64,000 bases of DNA from Phyllobacterium zundukense (GTDB lineage: Bacteria > Pseudomonadota > Alphaproteobacteria > Rhizobiales > Rhizobiaceae), in the NCBI RefSeq assembly GCF_002764115.1, contig NZ_CP017940.1, positions 3,384,501 to 3,448,500 of the forward strand, read 5' to 3'. Positions 45,541 to 54,911 of the stretch are shown piece by piece (the first letter of the stretch is position 1; each line of letters opens with the position of its first letter). The notes below the pieces were generated by a model. The model saw nothing but the letters and a program-made list of their open reading frames with translations. It did not search any database and was not told the origin of the DNA. Made by a program: the position numbers and the translations under genes.

Positions 45541-45576
45541 CATGATCACCCCTCAGATTGTTGAGGGGTGATCATG
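45541..45576. terminator. Perfect 15-bp inverted repeat after the hydrolase gene
   Basis: CATGATCACCCCTCA (45541-45555), loop GATTGT, TGAGGGGTGATCATG (45562-45576). It begins 5 bp after the stop. No T-run follows on the + strand, so it may be an mRNA 3' stabiliser or a factor-assisted terminator. Confidence 0.6.
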
Positions 45577-45719
45577 ACCCTTCTCTAGTGCGTAAGGCGC
45601 TGCGATATTACCGCGTAAGGCATTCCAGGACCCTGCCTTCAACAGAACATGCACCAACACCCGTACTCGGCTGGATTCCGTCGAGTTTATGGAAACGGGA
45701 CCGTTTCTTTGTCGTGGGT

Positions 45720-45738
45720 CCTCGGGTCAAGCCCGAGG
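45720..45738. repeat. Dispersed palindrome, family D
   Basis: CCTCGGG-TCAAG-CCCGAGG within GTGGGTCCTCGGG and GAGGATGACGG. Such 'GGTCAAGCCCGAGG' elements recur in many alphaproteobacterial genomes. It lies in the 227-bp gap between the hydrolase gene and phoX. Confidence 0.7.
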
Positions 45739-45803
45739 ATGACGGAGAGGGAGGTGCATCGCAAAATCAACCCACTCGTTCGTCAAAACCACGAATTGAC
45801 CAC

Positions 45804-47786
45804 TCAAACCGCGATCTTGCCGCCGCCCTTCTTCGTGATGGCGAGGACCGACGGACGCACCGGCATATTGTCCTTGAAATCCGGCCAGCGGGTCGACAGG
45901 TCCTCATAGTACGATGGACGGCCGAAACCTTTCCAATCTTCGCCACCATCGCCGGGATGCTGGACCGCAACCATCATGGTTGCCATATCCGGCAACATGA
46001 GCGGCCCACACATTTCGGCGCCTACGGGAACACGGAAGAACAGCTTCGACGTGGCGCGGGCTGGGCCATCCGTATCTACCGCCCATATTCCGTCGGTGCG
46101 GCCGGTTTCCTTCGGCGAATTACCATCGGTGGACACCCATAAGCGGCCATCCGCATCGACCGCGCAATTGTCGGGCATGCCGAACCAGCCGTTTTTCGTC
46201 GTGTCGGTGGAGAATGAGGCGCCGACATCAGCAACGGACGGGTCACCGCATTTCAGCAATATTTCCCATTTGCCCTTGGTGGCGGCGAAATTGCCATCTT
46301 CCTCGGCAATCTCGACAATATGACCGAAGGCGTTCTTGGCGCGCGGGTTGACAGCATCAACCTGATCGTCCTTGCGCTTGGTGTTGTTGGTCAGCATGAC
46401 ATAGACTTTGCCATTGACGCCGTTCGGGCCAATATCTTCAGGGCGATCCATTTTCGTTGCACCGAGCAAATCACCGGCGCGGCGGGTTTCGATCAGGACA
46501 TCGGCTTGTGAGTGGAAGCCATTGGCTTCGGTCAGCGGGCCCTCACCAAAGACAACCGGCAGCCAGGCGATGGTGCCGTCGACATCGAATTTGGCGACAT
46601 AGAGCGTGCCTTCATCGAGGAGATCGAGATTGGCGGCGCGGTCATCCGGATTGAACTTACCCTTGGTGACGAATTTATAGACATAATCGAAACGCTCATC
46701 ATCGCCGAGATAGAAGACGACACGGCCATCCTTGGCGACGATGGAATCAGCACCCTCGTGCTTGAAACGGCCCATGGCAGTACGTTTCTTCGGAATGGAA
46801 TTGGGATCGTTCACATCGATCTCGACCACCCAGCCAAAACGGTTGGCCTCGTTCGGGTCCTTCGACACATCGAAGCGCTCATGGAAATTGCCCCAGTCGT
46901 AGACGCCTTCCGGGATGCCCATGCGCTTGTAATTGGCGGCCTCCTTGCTGTCCTCGGGCAGTTTGCCGAGGAAATAGCCGTGAATATTTTCTTCGCCCGA
47001 AACGTAGGTACCCCAGGGTGTGACGCCGCCCGAACAATTGTTGATCATGCCGAAGACTTTCTTGCCGGACGAATCGGCATTGGTCTTGACGCGGTCATGC
47101 CCGGCAACGGGGCCGGAAAGCTGCATTTCCGTGTTCGCGGTGATGCGGCGGTTGAGCTTGCCGTCCTTGACGACCTGCCACTTGCCATCGACCTTCTTGA
47201 TCTCGACGACGGTGCCGCCATGGGCAGCCATTTCGATATCGACACGCTTCTGGTCAGCCGGTGAAACCTCAAGCTTGCCCTCGACAACCTTGACGATGCC
47301 GGGGAACATCAAATGTTCATTGGTGTACTCATGGTTGACGACGAGGATGCCGTGCTCAGAGGAACCGTCGATCGGAATGTAGCCGACATAATCATTGTTG
47401 TAGCCGAACTGCTTGGCCTGGCTTTCCGGCGTCTGATTCAAGGGATCGAACTCCGGCGAATCCGGAAACAGGCCATCGCCCCAGCGCAGGAGCACATCGG
47501 CATCGTAGCCGGCAGCGACATGGTGTTTCTCGTCAATACCTGCCTCGACTTCCTCGAAAGTGAAGGCCGATTTGCTCTCGGCACGCGCGTCGTCGGCGAG
47601 CATCAGCGCCATCGGGCTGACGGTTGCGGCAATGGCGGAAACGGCAAGCGAGCCCTTCAGGAACCCGCGGCGCGAAAACCGCGCGGCAATGAGTTCGCCC
47701 ATGGTGGCATTGTCGGTCGGGTTGTGGCCGGGACCGTCATTTTCCTCGAGAAGGCTTGTGCGGAATGTCTGAGATTGGTCGTTCAT
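45804..47786 (-). CDS. phoX: PhoX-family (DUF839) alkaline phosphatase
   Basis: The 660-residue protein has a twin-arginine signal (FSRRGFLKGSLAVSAIAATV) about 35-60 residues in, so it is exported folded by Tat. DUF839 family members bind calcium and iron and hydrolyse phosphomonoesters. Conserved stretches include GYIPIDGSSEHGILVVNHEYTNEHLMFPG, CSGGVTPWGTYVSGEENIHGYF and ADGRLWVSTDGN. Three Pho-box half-sites lie upstream, so phosphate starvation control by PhoB is likely. A DUF839 esterase of other specificity cannot be excluded. Confidence 0.9.
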   Translation of the reverse strand: MNDQSQTFRTSLLEENDGPGHNPTDNATMGELIAARFSRRGFLKGSLAVSAIAATVSPMALMLADDARAESKSAFTFEEVEAGIDEKHHVAAGYDADVLLRWGDGLFPDSPEFDPLNQTPESQAKQFGYNNDYVGYIPIDGSSEHGILVVNHEYTNEHLMFPGIVKVVEGKLEVSPADQKRVDIEMAAHGGTVVEIKKVDGKWQVVKDGKLNRRITANTEMQLSGPVAGHDRVKTNADSSGKKVFGMINNCSGGVTPWGTYVSGEENIHGYFLGKLPEDSKEAANYKRMGIPEGVYDWGNFHERFDVSKDPNEANRFGWVVEIDVNDPNSIPKKRTAMGRFKHEGADSIVAKDGRVVFYLGDDERFDYVYKFVTKGKFNPDDRAANLDLLDEGTLYVAKFDVDGTIAWLPVVFGEGPLTEANGFHSQADVLIETRRAGDLLGATKMDRPEDIGPNGVNGKVYVMLTNNTKRKDDQVDAVNPRAKNAFGHIVEIAEEDGNFAATKGKWEILLKCGDPSVADVGASFSTDTTKNGWFGMPDNCAVDADGRLWVSTDGNSPKETGRTDGIWAVDTDGPARATSKLFFRVPVGAEMCGPLMLPDMATMMVAVQHPGDGGEDWKGFGRPSYYEDLSTRWPDFKDNMPVRPSVLAITKKGGGKIAV

Positions 47787-47843
47787 GGCGTTTACCTCTG
47801 GCTATCTGGCTGGGAGAACGGATTTCAACCGTATCGACCCGCT

Positions 47844-47872
47844 ATGACGGCAGAGTAACAGTATGATGACAG
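47844..47872 (-). promoter_or_regulatory. Pho box, three direct repeats, upstream of phoX
   Basis: On the - strand CTGTCAT (47872-47866), 4 nt, CTGTTAC (47861-47855), 4 nt, CCGTCAT (47850-47844). The 11-bp period matches the known PhoB direct-repeat consensus CTGTCAT-N4-CTGTCAT. The distance to the phoX ATG is 57 bp. Confidence 0.8.
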
Positions 47873-47902
47873 TTTCCCTTGTTTCTTCCTACCTGCGATA
47901 GT

Positions 47903-48892
47903 TCATGCAGCCGCGATCAGCCCGCCATAGATATCGAGATCGACATTGCCACCGGAAAGAACCACCGCAACGGTCTTGCCCCTGATATCCACTTCGCCCG
48001 TTGCCAAAGCTGCAAGCGCCACGCAGCCGCCAGGCTCCACAATCAATTTCAGATAGTTGGCGGCATCGCGCATGGCGGCCCTGACCGCGTTGTCGGAAAC
48101 GGCTATGCCGCCTGCTAGATTGTGTTTGTTGATCGGGAAGGTCAGAACACCCGGCTGCGGCGTCAGGATCGCATCGCAGATCGAACGATGGCCGCTCTCG
48201 TTGCTTACGCGTTCGCCGGCAATGAGCGAGCGGCGCAGATCATCGAAATTTTCCGGCTCAACGCCCCAGATGCGCGTCTGCGGCGAGCCCGCCTTTACCG
48301 CAACCGAAATACCACTGATCAGACCACCGCCGCCGCTTGGCACGAAGACATCGTCAAGCGTCAGTCCACGTTCCCTGGCCTCCGCGATCAGCTCAAGACC
48401 GATCGTACCCTGCCCTGCCATGATGGAAGGATCGTCATAGGGTGGCACCAGAACCATGCCGCGCTCTTCGATGTATGGTACCGCCACGGCCTCGCGGCTT
48501 TCACTGTAACGGTCAAAGAGAACAACTTCCGCGCCGTAGGACCGCGTATTGGCGATCTTGGTCTGCGGTGCATCGCTCGGCATGATGATGACGGCCTTGA
48601 TGCCGAAAAGCCGGGCGGAACTGGCGACACCCTGCGCATGGTTACCCGAGGAAAACGCCACGATGCCACGCTCACGCTCCTGCGGGGTGAACTGGCTGAT
48701 GCGGTTATAGGCGCCGCGAAACTTGAACGAGCCGGTGCGCTGCAGGCATTCCGGCTTGAACAGGATGCGAGCATCGTATCGGGCGTTCAAGGCTTCGGAT
48801 TCGATCAGCCGGGTGCGTACAAGCTGGCCCTCAAGCCGCGTCGCGGCAGCCTCCACATCGGCTATTCCAACGGCAAAACCCTGACTGTCCAT
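47903..48892 (-). CDS. Threonine/serine dehydratase family, PLP-dependent
   Basis: The 329-residue fold-type II PLP enzyme has Lys in GSFKFRGAYNR (Schiff base), SSGNHAQGVA, GGGGLISGI and SGGNVDL. It lacks the C-terminal ACT domain of biosynthetic IlvA, so it is a catabolic threonine ammonia-lyase, a serine racemase or a hydroxy-amino-acid dehydratase. The ATG is at 48892. It is separated from phoX by 116 bp and is transcribed in the same direction. The substrate is not resolved. Confidence 0.87.
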   Translation of the reverse strand: MDSQGFAVGIADVEAAATRLEGQLVRTRLIESEALNARYDARILFKPECLQRTGSFKFRGAYNRISQFTPQERERGIVAFSSGNHAQGVASSARLFGIKAVIIMPSDAPQTKIANTRSYGAEVVLFDRYSESREAVAVPYIEERGMVLVPPYDDPSIMAGQGTIGLELIAEARERGLTLDDVFVPSGGGGLISGISVAVKAGSPQTRIWGVEPENFDDLRRSLIAGERVSNESGHRSICDAILTPQPGVLTFPINKHNLAGGIAVSDNAVRAAMRDAANYLKLIVEPGGCVALAALATGEVDIRGKTVAVVLSGGNVDLDIYGGLIAAA

Positions 48893-48993
48893 GCGGCCCT
48901 CGCTTCAACGCTATGATCATAGCGAATTGATAGCACCATGAATGGCTTCAAGCATCCAAATCATTGTCATCATGGCAATTGACGGCGGACGCT

Positions 48994-49734
48994 TCACGCC
49001 GGCGCGGAATTCTCCCGATGCGCTAGAAACTGCGGCAGTTCCGCTATCGAGCCAAGAATGGCATCGCTGAGCGGGCCGAGATCGTCGAGGGTGCTGTTCC
49101 CAGAGAGGACGCCAACAGCAAGGCCGGCGCCCGCAGCATGGGCCATCTCAAGATCATGGGCATTGTCGCCCACCATGGCGATGGCAGCAGGCGCCAGACC
49201 AGTATTCGCGGCAAAAAGATGCAGCTGATCGGCATGCGGCTTGGCGCGCGCCACGGAATCATAGCCGATGATGACGGTGAACAATGATGTCAGGCCAAGC
49301 GCTTCGGCTGTCGCCCGCGCACCGGCTTCCGAATCGTTGGTGGCGATGCCGAGGACAAAACCCTGCTTGACCAGCGCCTCCAGCGTTACATGCAGGCCCT
49401 CGATGCCGACGGCGCGGCGCGAGCCTTCGCGCACGGCATAGTCATCATAGTCACGGATACGCGCCCGCTTTTCTTCGAGCGTCAGTTCCGGGTGCCAGAG
49501 ATCGACAATGTCGTGAATGGTTCCGGCAGCGACAACTGAGCCACCGCGGAATTTTTCCATTTCCCAATCATAACCACCAGCTTCGACCAGCACCCGCGCC
49601 CGCACCTCATCGCCATCCGCCGCCTTGTGCGCCAGTTCCATGGTGATGCCGAACCAGGTGCGGTTGAAGTCAACCAGCGTACCGTCCTTGTCGAAAAGAA
49701 TGCCGCGGATGTGCGACGAGCGGGTCGTTCCCAT
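48994..49734 (-). CDS. HAD-family phosphatase (Gph-like)
   Basis: The 246-residue HAD protein has motif I LFDKDGTLVDFN, motif II GIATNDSEAGA, the Lys in ARAKPHADQLH, and motif IV MVGDNAHDLEMAHAAGAG. Lys precedes the second Asp (DKDGTL), as in many phosphoglycolate phosphatase-like proteins. The ATG at 49734 overlaps the deacylase stop by one base (TGATG), so both are probably made from one message. Confidence 0.85.
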   Translation of the reverse strand: MGTTRSSHIRGILFDKDGTLVDFNRTWFGITMELAHKAADGDEVRARVLVEAGGYDWEMEKFRGGSVVAAGTIHDIVDLWHPELTLEEKRARIRDYDDYAVREGSRRAVGIEGLHVTLEALVKQGFVLGIATNDSEAGARATAEALGLTSLFTVIIGYDSVARAKPHADQLHLFAANTGLAPAAIAMVGDNAHDLEMAHAAGAGLAVGVLSGNSTLDDLGPLSDAILGSIAELPQFLAHRENSAPA

Positions 49735-50786
49735 CAAGCCTCCAGGGAGCCGGGCTTGGCATTGATAGAACGCTTGGTGCCCAGCAGTTTCATCAGGTCA
49801 TCGCCGCGCCTTGTATAACGATGGCTGCGGCGGGTGAGGATGCGGCCCGCCTGGGGTGCGGTCAAGGTGATGTCGCCGTCCGGATCACCGGGGACCGTCA
49901 CCACCGTCACCAGTTTGGCTCCGGCTTCCACCTCGGCACCAATATCGACATGAAACAGGATCATGCCGCCCTGCGGCGCGCGGATCATCTCGACATTTTC
50001 GAGCGGTGTCACAGGGCCGTTGAAATCGACCTTCAGCTCTACACCATGATCAACAACAACGCCGCGGTGCACCAGGAACCGGTAAAGGCCCTCGGCATCG
50101 GCCCTGCCGGATTCGACATCGACATCGTTCAGACCGCGGAACTCGACCGTCGTGACGGCACGAGCCTTTCGCTGTGCCTCGGGCAGTTGCAAGACCGGGT
50201 GGGCGCATGCTTCCTCGAACGCGGCATCGGCGGTGCTGTCCCAGGAGAGGATCGCTGTCGAGCCCAAAGCCGAGGCAAGATCGTACATTTCCGGCAGAAA
50301 AGCCTGGTGGATGTAGAGATAGCTCTCGCTTTCATCGTCGCAGTGCAGGTCGAGCACGATTTCGTGGGGCAATGCCAGACGCAGGAGCTGCGCCTTCAGC
50401 CGTTCGGCCAGGGCTTTCGGCGCATCGACCGGTGCAAGACCGGACGTGTCGAACGTCTCCAGCAGGGGAAAGGACCGGTTGAAATTGACGTTAGAGAAGT
50501 ATTCGAAGCGGCCGAGATGCTGATGCGCCAGCCACTGCGCCGAGCCGATCGGGTTGGCCTGCGGGACGACGGTAATGTAGCCAGCAACGCGGCCTTCCCT
50601 CTCGGCCTTTTCCAGCATGGGAATGAGGAAATGCAGCGCGGCCTGTCCTGGCAATTCCGAACCATGCAAGGATGATTGCAGATAGGCTGTCACAGCCTTT
50701 TCATTCTTGCCTTCGAAACGCAGGACCCGCAGTTCGATGCTGTTGCCCGGCACATCGCCGGCCAGTTGGATCATTTCCGTCTTCAT
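49734..50786 (-). CDS. Succinylglutamate desuccinylase/aspartoacylase family protein
   Basis: The 350-residue zinc deacylase has the ligand motif SLHGSELPGQAA (His, Glu) and a second His in VLDLHCDDES, plus an RF-type arginine in FNRSFPLL. It resembles the M14-like branch of rhizobia (related to ectoine or N-acyl amino acid deacylases) more than E. coli AstE. A neighbouring ectoine or arginine pathway is not visible here, so the substrate is unknown. Followed by a coupled HAD phosphatase. Confidence 0.82.
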   Translation of the reverse strand: MKTEMIQLAGDVPGNSIELRVLRFEGKNEKAVTAYLQSSLHGSELPGQAALHFLIPMLEKAEREGRVAGYITVVPQANPIGSAQWLAHQHLGRFEYFSNVNFNRSFPLLETFDTSGLAPVDAPKALAERLKAQLLRLALPHEIVLDLHCDDESESYLYIHQAFLPEMYDLASALGSTAILSWDSTADAAFEEACAHPVLQLPEAQRKARAVTTVEFRGLNDVDVESGRADAEGLYRFLVHRGVVVDHGVELKVDFNGPVTPLENVEMIRAPQGGMILFHVDIGAEVEAGAKLVTVVTVPGDPDGDITLTAPQAGRILTRRSHRYTRRGDDLMKLLGTKRSINAKPGSLEA

Positions 50787-50826
50787 TGCGTCTCTTCCTC
50801 AGTCACTTCCAATAGCCGATGCCGCG

Positions 50827-50853
50827 TTATCTCTCCCCTTGTGGGAGAGATAA
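50827..50853. repeat. Family C hairpin between pgi and the deacylase gene
   Basis: TTATCTCTCCC-CTTGT-GGGAGAGATAA, a perfect 11-bp stem. It lies 20 bp after the pgi stop on the - strand and could serve as a transcript-end structure. It is related to 38074-38094. Confidence 0.8.
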
Positions 50854-50872
50854 GCGCAGCTCTGTATTAGCC

Positions 50873-52525
50873 TTATTTGCCCCGGCGCTTGCGCAAGTGC
50901 GCGACAAGCCCTTGCGTGGAAGCGTCCTTGTCCTTCGGCTTGACCTCGCCGGAAACGACCGGCAGGAGTTCCGTTGCCAGCTCCTTGCCGAGTTCCACTC
51001 CCCACTGATCAAAGGCGTTGATGCCGAAAAGCTGCGCCTCGACGAAGACGCGATGCTCGTAGAGCGCAATCAGCCGTCCGAGCGCGTAGGGATCGAGCTT
51101 GTCATGGACGATCGTGATCGACGGCCGGTTGCCGGTGAAGACGCGGTGCGGCGCGATCCGCTTCACTTCCGATTTCGGCAGGTCCTTTGCCGCAAGCTGG
51201 GCCTTGGCTTCCTCCAGTGTGCGGCCCTTCATCAGGGCTTCGGACTGGGCAAGGCAATTGGCGAGCAGCATCTCATGCTGGTTATCGAGGTGCGGCTCAT
51301 GGCCCTTGGCTGCGACGATGAATTCCACCGGGATCGTGTCCGTGCCCTGGTGCAGGAGCTGGAAGAAGGCGTGCTGGCCGTTGGTGCCGGGCTCGCCCCA
51401 GACGACCGGGCCGGTGGGACCGGAAACGGGTTTGCCATCGACGGTGACGCCCTTGCCGTTGGACTCCATGTCGAGCTGCTGCAGATAGGCAGGCAAGCGC
51501 GAGAGGCGCTGGTCGTACGGAATTACGGCACGGCTGGTATAACCGGAGATGGCGCGGTGCCAGTAGCCGACAAGACCGAGCATCATCGGCAGGTTCTTGG
51601 GCAAAGCAGCCTTGCGGAAATGTTCGTCCATCGCATGGGCGCCATCAAGGAACCGGCCGAAATCCTCTGGGCCGATGGCAATCATCAGCGGCAGGCCGAT
51701 GGCCGACCAGATCGAATAGCGGCCGCCGACCCAATCCCAGAAGCCGAAAATGCGGTCGGCGGGGATGCCGAAAGCGTCAACCTTGTCGAGAGCGGTCGAA
51801 ACGGCGGCGAAGTGCTGGCCAACAGCCTTCTCACCAAGCGCATCGGCAATCCATTTGCGCGCCGTCCTGGCGTTCGTCATGGTCTCGATGGTGGTAAAGG
51901 TTTTCGAGGCAATGATGATCAGCGTCGTCGCGGGATCGAGACCGGCAAGCGTATCGGCGATGTGTGCGCCATCGATATTGGAGACGAAATGCAGCTTTGG
52001 CCCGTCATGATACGGCGACATGGCGAGCGTCGCCATGGCCGGGCCAAGATCGGACCCCCCGATGCCGATATTCACCACGTCGGTGATCGGCTTGTTCTTT
52101 GCGCCCTTGATGGCACCCGATCGCAGGCCATTTGAGAAGGCCGCCATGCGGTCAAGGACCTCCTTGATGCCGGGCATGACATCTTCGCCATCGACCTTGA
52201 TCGGCTTGCCCGAGCGATTACGCAGCGCAACGTGCAGCACCGCCCGACCTTCGGTATTGTTGATTGGTTTGCCGGCAAACATCGCATCCCGACGCGCCTC
52301 GACACTGGCCGCTTTTGCCAGATCGGCAAGCAGTGAAAGCGTGTCGTCGTTCACAAGGCATTTCGACCAGTCGAGCAGAAGATCGTCAAGCTGGAGCGAG
52401 TAGCGGGAGAAGCGTTTTGGATCATCGGCAAAGGTCGTACGCATATTCTTCGGTGCGCCACTTTTCCAATGTGCTTTCAATGCCTGAATCGACCGCTTGA
52501 GGTCTTTCGCTTGTCCTGACGCCAT
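50873..52525 (-). CDS. pgi: Glucose-6-phosphate isomerase
   Basis: The enzyme interconverts glucose 6-phosphate and fructose 6-phosphate in glycolysis or gluconeogenesis. The 550-residue length is normal. Signature stretches are [27 protein letters not shown] (PGI signature 1) and a C-terminal segment with [14 protein letters not shown] and [12 protein letters not shown]. The ATG is at 52525. It is flanked downstream by a family C repeat and diverges from the coxG-like gene. Confidence 0.97.
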   Translation of the reverse strand: MASGQAKDLKRSIQALKAHWKSGAPKNMRTTFADDPKRFSRYSLQLDDLLLDWSKCLVNDDTLSLLADLAKAASVEARRDAMFAGKPINNTEGRAVLHVALRNRSGKPIKVDGEDVMPGIKEVLDRMAAFSNGLRSGAIKGAKNKPITDVVNIGIGGSDLGPAMATLAMSPYHDGPKLHFVSNIDGAHIADTLAGLDPATTLIIIASKTFTTIETMTNARTARKWIADALGEKAVGQHFAAVSTALDKVDAFGIPADRIFGFWDWVGGRYSIWSAIGLPLMIAIGPEDFGRFLDGAHAMDEHFRKAALPKNLPMMLGLVGYWHRAISGYTSRAVIPYDQRLSRLPAYLQQLDMESNGKGVTVDGKPVSGPTGPVVWGEPGTNGQHAFFQLLHQGTDTIPVEFIVAAKGHEPHLDNQHEMLLANCLAQSEALMKGRTLEEAKAQLAAKDLPKSEVKRIAPHRVFTGNRPSITIVHDKLDPYALGRLIALYEHRVFVEAQLFGINAFDQWGVELGKELATELLPVVSGEVKPKDKDASTQGLVAHLRKRRGK

Positions 52526-52725
52526 GTCTGTCTCCTGAAGTCACGCTTGATGGTGGGCAAACTGCCACCGGAACGGTTTTAGTTCAATCGATCCAGACAA
52601 AAATCTCCGCCCTTTCAATGCCGGGGCAAATGTGTTCGGCAAATGCCGGCCGACCTACGGCATCGAAACGCTTCTATTTGGTTGGGAAATGCCCTAGCTT
52701 CTTTGCACCAGGGAGGGACTTGAGC

Positions 52726-53169
52726 ATGGATTTGACGGGAGAAGAGCGAATTGCCGCATCGCGTGACGCAGTCTGGAAGGCCTTGAACGATCCGGAAGTC
52801 TTGAAAGCATGTATTCCGGGATGCGAAAGCCTCGAGAAGATTTCCGACACGGAGCTTGAAGCCACTGTCGGCGTCAAGATCGGCCCGGTCAAGGCGCGTT
52901 TCAACGGCAAGGTTGAACTGACCAATCTCAATCCACCCTCTTCCTATACAATTTCCGGCGAGGGCAAAGGCGGCATTGCAGGTTTTGCCAAGGGCGGTGC
53001 CGATGTGACCCTGACTGAGGAGGGCGCCGAAACAGTGCTGGCCTATGTAGTCAATGCGGATGTCGGCGGCAAGATCGCCCAGCTCGGCAGCCGCCTGATT
53101 TCGTCGACGTCGAAGAAACTCGCCACGCAATTCTTCGAAAATTTCAACCAGGCTGTTAGCGGAACCTGA
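52726..53169 (+). CDS. CoxG-like SRPBCC family protein
   Basis: The 147-residue START-like protein has MDLTGEERIAASRDAVWKALNDPEVLKACIPGCESLEKI, the standard CoxG N terminus, and a C-terminal helix RLISSTSKKLATQFFENFNQ. CoxG recruits CO-dehydrogenase-type molybdenum enzymes to the membrane, but solitary homologues are common. No coxMSL genes lie nearby, so a general role is more likely. The ATG at 52726 follows GGGAGGGA. The frame open upstream from 52618 is not conserved. Confidence 0.87.
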   Translation: MDLTGEERIAASRDAVWKALNDPEVLKACIPGCESLEKISDTELEATVGVKIGPVKARFNGKVELTNLNPPSSYTISGEGKGGIAGFAKGGADVTLTEEGAETVLAYVVNADVGGKIAQLGSRLISSTSKKLATQFFENFNQAVSGT

Positions 53170-53287
53170 GTGCAAAACCCCCTGCCCTGTCGTAATTTCC
53201 ATAAGCCATGGCGGAAAGCCGTTTGGGTTTGTGGAGCTGAAGCCGGGTATCCTTCCCGCATGCAATAACGCATCCGGAATGGAATGA

Positions 53288-54904
53288 ATGCGCTCGTTTG
53301 ACTTCATCATTGTTGGATCCGGATCGGCCGGTTCGGTCGTGGCGGAGCGCCTATCGGCAAACGGCCGATACTCCGTACTGGTCCTTGAAGCAGGCGGCTC
53401 TGACCGGCGGTTCTTCATCTCGATGCCGCTTGGCTATGGCAAGACGTTCTACGACAAGTCCGTCAACTGGATGTACCGGGCCGAGCCTGACCCGGGTCTC
53501 GGCGGCAATGCCGACTACTGGCCGCGCGGCAAGGTGCTCGGCGGATCGAGTTCGATCAACGCCATGGTCTATGTTCGCGGCGCTTCGGAAGATTTCGACG
53601 AGTGGCGCGACCACGGCAATCCCGGCTGGGGTGCTTCGGACCTTCTGCCGATTTTTCGCTCGCTTGAGAACCATGATGGACCATCGAACAGTCTCGGACG
53701 CGGCGGGCCGCTTCAGGTGACCGATTGCTCGAAGCTGTTCCACCCGTTGGCCAACCAGTTGATCAAGGCCGCCCAGGAATCGGGACTCGCCTGGAATCCT
53801 GATTTCAACGGGGCGACACAGGAGGGCGTTGGCGCGTTCCAGCTGACGACCAAGGGCGGGCGGCGTATGTCCGCGGCGCGGGCATTCCTGCGGCCTGCAA
53901 TGAAGCGCCCGAATGTCACCGTCATCACGCAGGCGATGGTGACCCGCGTCCTTTTCGAAGGAAACCGCGCCACCGGCGTCGAATTCGAGCGTAGCGGCAA
54001 GCGCGAGAGGGTGAACGCAAACCGCGAGGTCATTCTTTCTGGCGGATCGGTCAACACACCGCAACTGCTCGAGCTTTCAGGCATCGGCGATGCGGTGCGT
54101 CTGCGCCGGCTTGGTATTCCCGTGGTGCACAACAATGCGCAGGTTGGCGAGAACCTGCAGGATCATCTCGGCATCAACTACACCTACCGGGCGAATGTTC
54201 CTTCGCTGAACCAGGTGCTGCGGCCGTGGTGGGGCAAGGCGCTCGCCGGTATCGAGTACCTGCTGTTGCGAACCGGACCGCTCTCAATCAGCATGAACCA
54301 GGGCGGCGGTTTTTTCCGCACCGACCCGTCGCGCAAACGCGCCAACATGCAGCTCTATTTCCAGGCGTTTTCGACCGTCGTACCCAAGGCAGGCGAACGG
54401 CCTATCCTGACGCCTGATCCCTGGCCGGGCTTTTCCATCGGTCTCTCCAATTGCCGCCCGACGAGCACCGGCTCGATCCATATTCGCTCCAACGATCCCT
54501 TGGAGCAGCCGCGGATTATACCGAACGCATTTTCTACCGGCCATGATGTGGCCGAGATGCTCGATGCCGTAAAGTTCCTGCGCAGGATCGCCGCGACACC
54601 CACAATGTCAAAATTGATCGTCGAGGAATTGCTGCCCGGTCCCGCCTGCCAGAGCGACGATGAATTGATTGCGGATTTCAGAAGGCGCAGTGGCACCGTC
54701 TATCATCCGGTTTCCACCTGCCGCATGGGACCCGATCCGTCGCAATCGGTGGTCGATCCGCGCCTTCGGGTTCACGGCCTGGAAGGCTTGCGTGTCATCG
54801 ACTGCTCGGTGTTCCCCAACATCATTTCTGGCAATACCAATGCCGCCGCGATGATGGTTGGAGCCAAGGGTGCACAGCTCGTGTTGGAAGATCAGGTAGT
54901 CTGA
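53288..54904 (+). CDS. GMC-family FAD oxidoreductase (choline dehydrogenase-like)
   Basis: The 538-residue flavoenzyme has the FAD motif VGSGSAGSVVAERLS, signature GGSSSINAMVYVRG, NREVILSGGSVNTPQLLELSGIG, and the catalytic His in YHPVSTCRMG with a later NTNAAAMM. It is similar to BetA and alkanol or alcohol dehydrogenases. No betB or betI is next to it, so the substrate remains open. The ATG at 53288 overlaps a different-frame ATG at 53284. It converges on the antiporter gene with a 7-bp gap. Confidence 0.88.
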   Translation: MRSFDFIIVGSGSAGSVVAERLSANGRYSVLVLEAGGSDRRFFISMPLGYGKTFYDKSVNWMYRAEPDPGLGGNADYWPRGKVLGGSSSINAMVYVRGASEDFDEWRDHGNPGWGASDLLPIFRSLENHDGPSNSLGRGGPLQVTDCSKLFHPLANQLIKAAQESGLAWNPDFNGATQEGVGAFQLTTKGGRRMSAARAFLRPAMKRPNVTVITQAMVTRVLFEGNRATGVEFERSGKRERVNANREVILSGGSVNTPQLLELSGIGDAVRLRRLGIPVVHNNAQVGENLQDHLGINYTYRANVPSLNQVLRPWWGKALAGIEYLLLRTGPLSISMNQGGGFFRTDPSRKRANMQLYFQAFSTVVPKAGERPILTPDPWPGFSIGLSNCRPTSTGSIHIRSNDPLEQPRIIPNAFSTGHDVAEMLDAVKFLRRIAATPTMSKLIVEELLPGPACQSDDELIADFRRRSGTVYHPVSTCRMGPDPSQSVVDPRLRVHGLEGLRVIDCSVFPNIISGNTNAAAMMVGAKGAQLVLEDQVV

Positions 54905-54911
54905 CAAGAGC

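Noticed and set aside
50819..52135. 438-codon frame opposite pgi
   Set aside because: It lies antisense to a complete glucose-6-phosphate isomerase, with no family pattern and no independent ribosome site.
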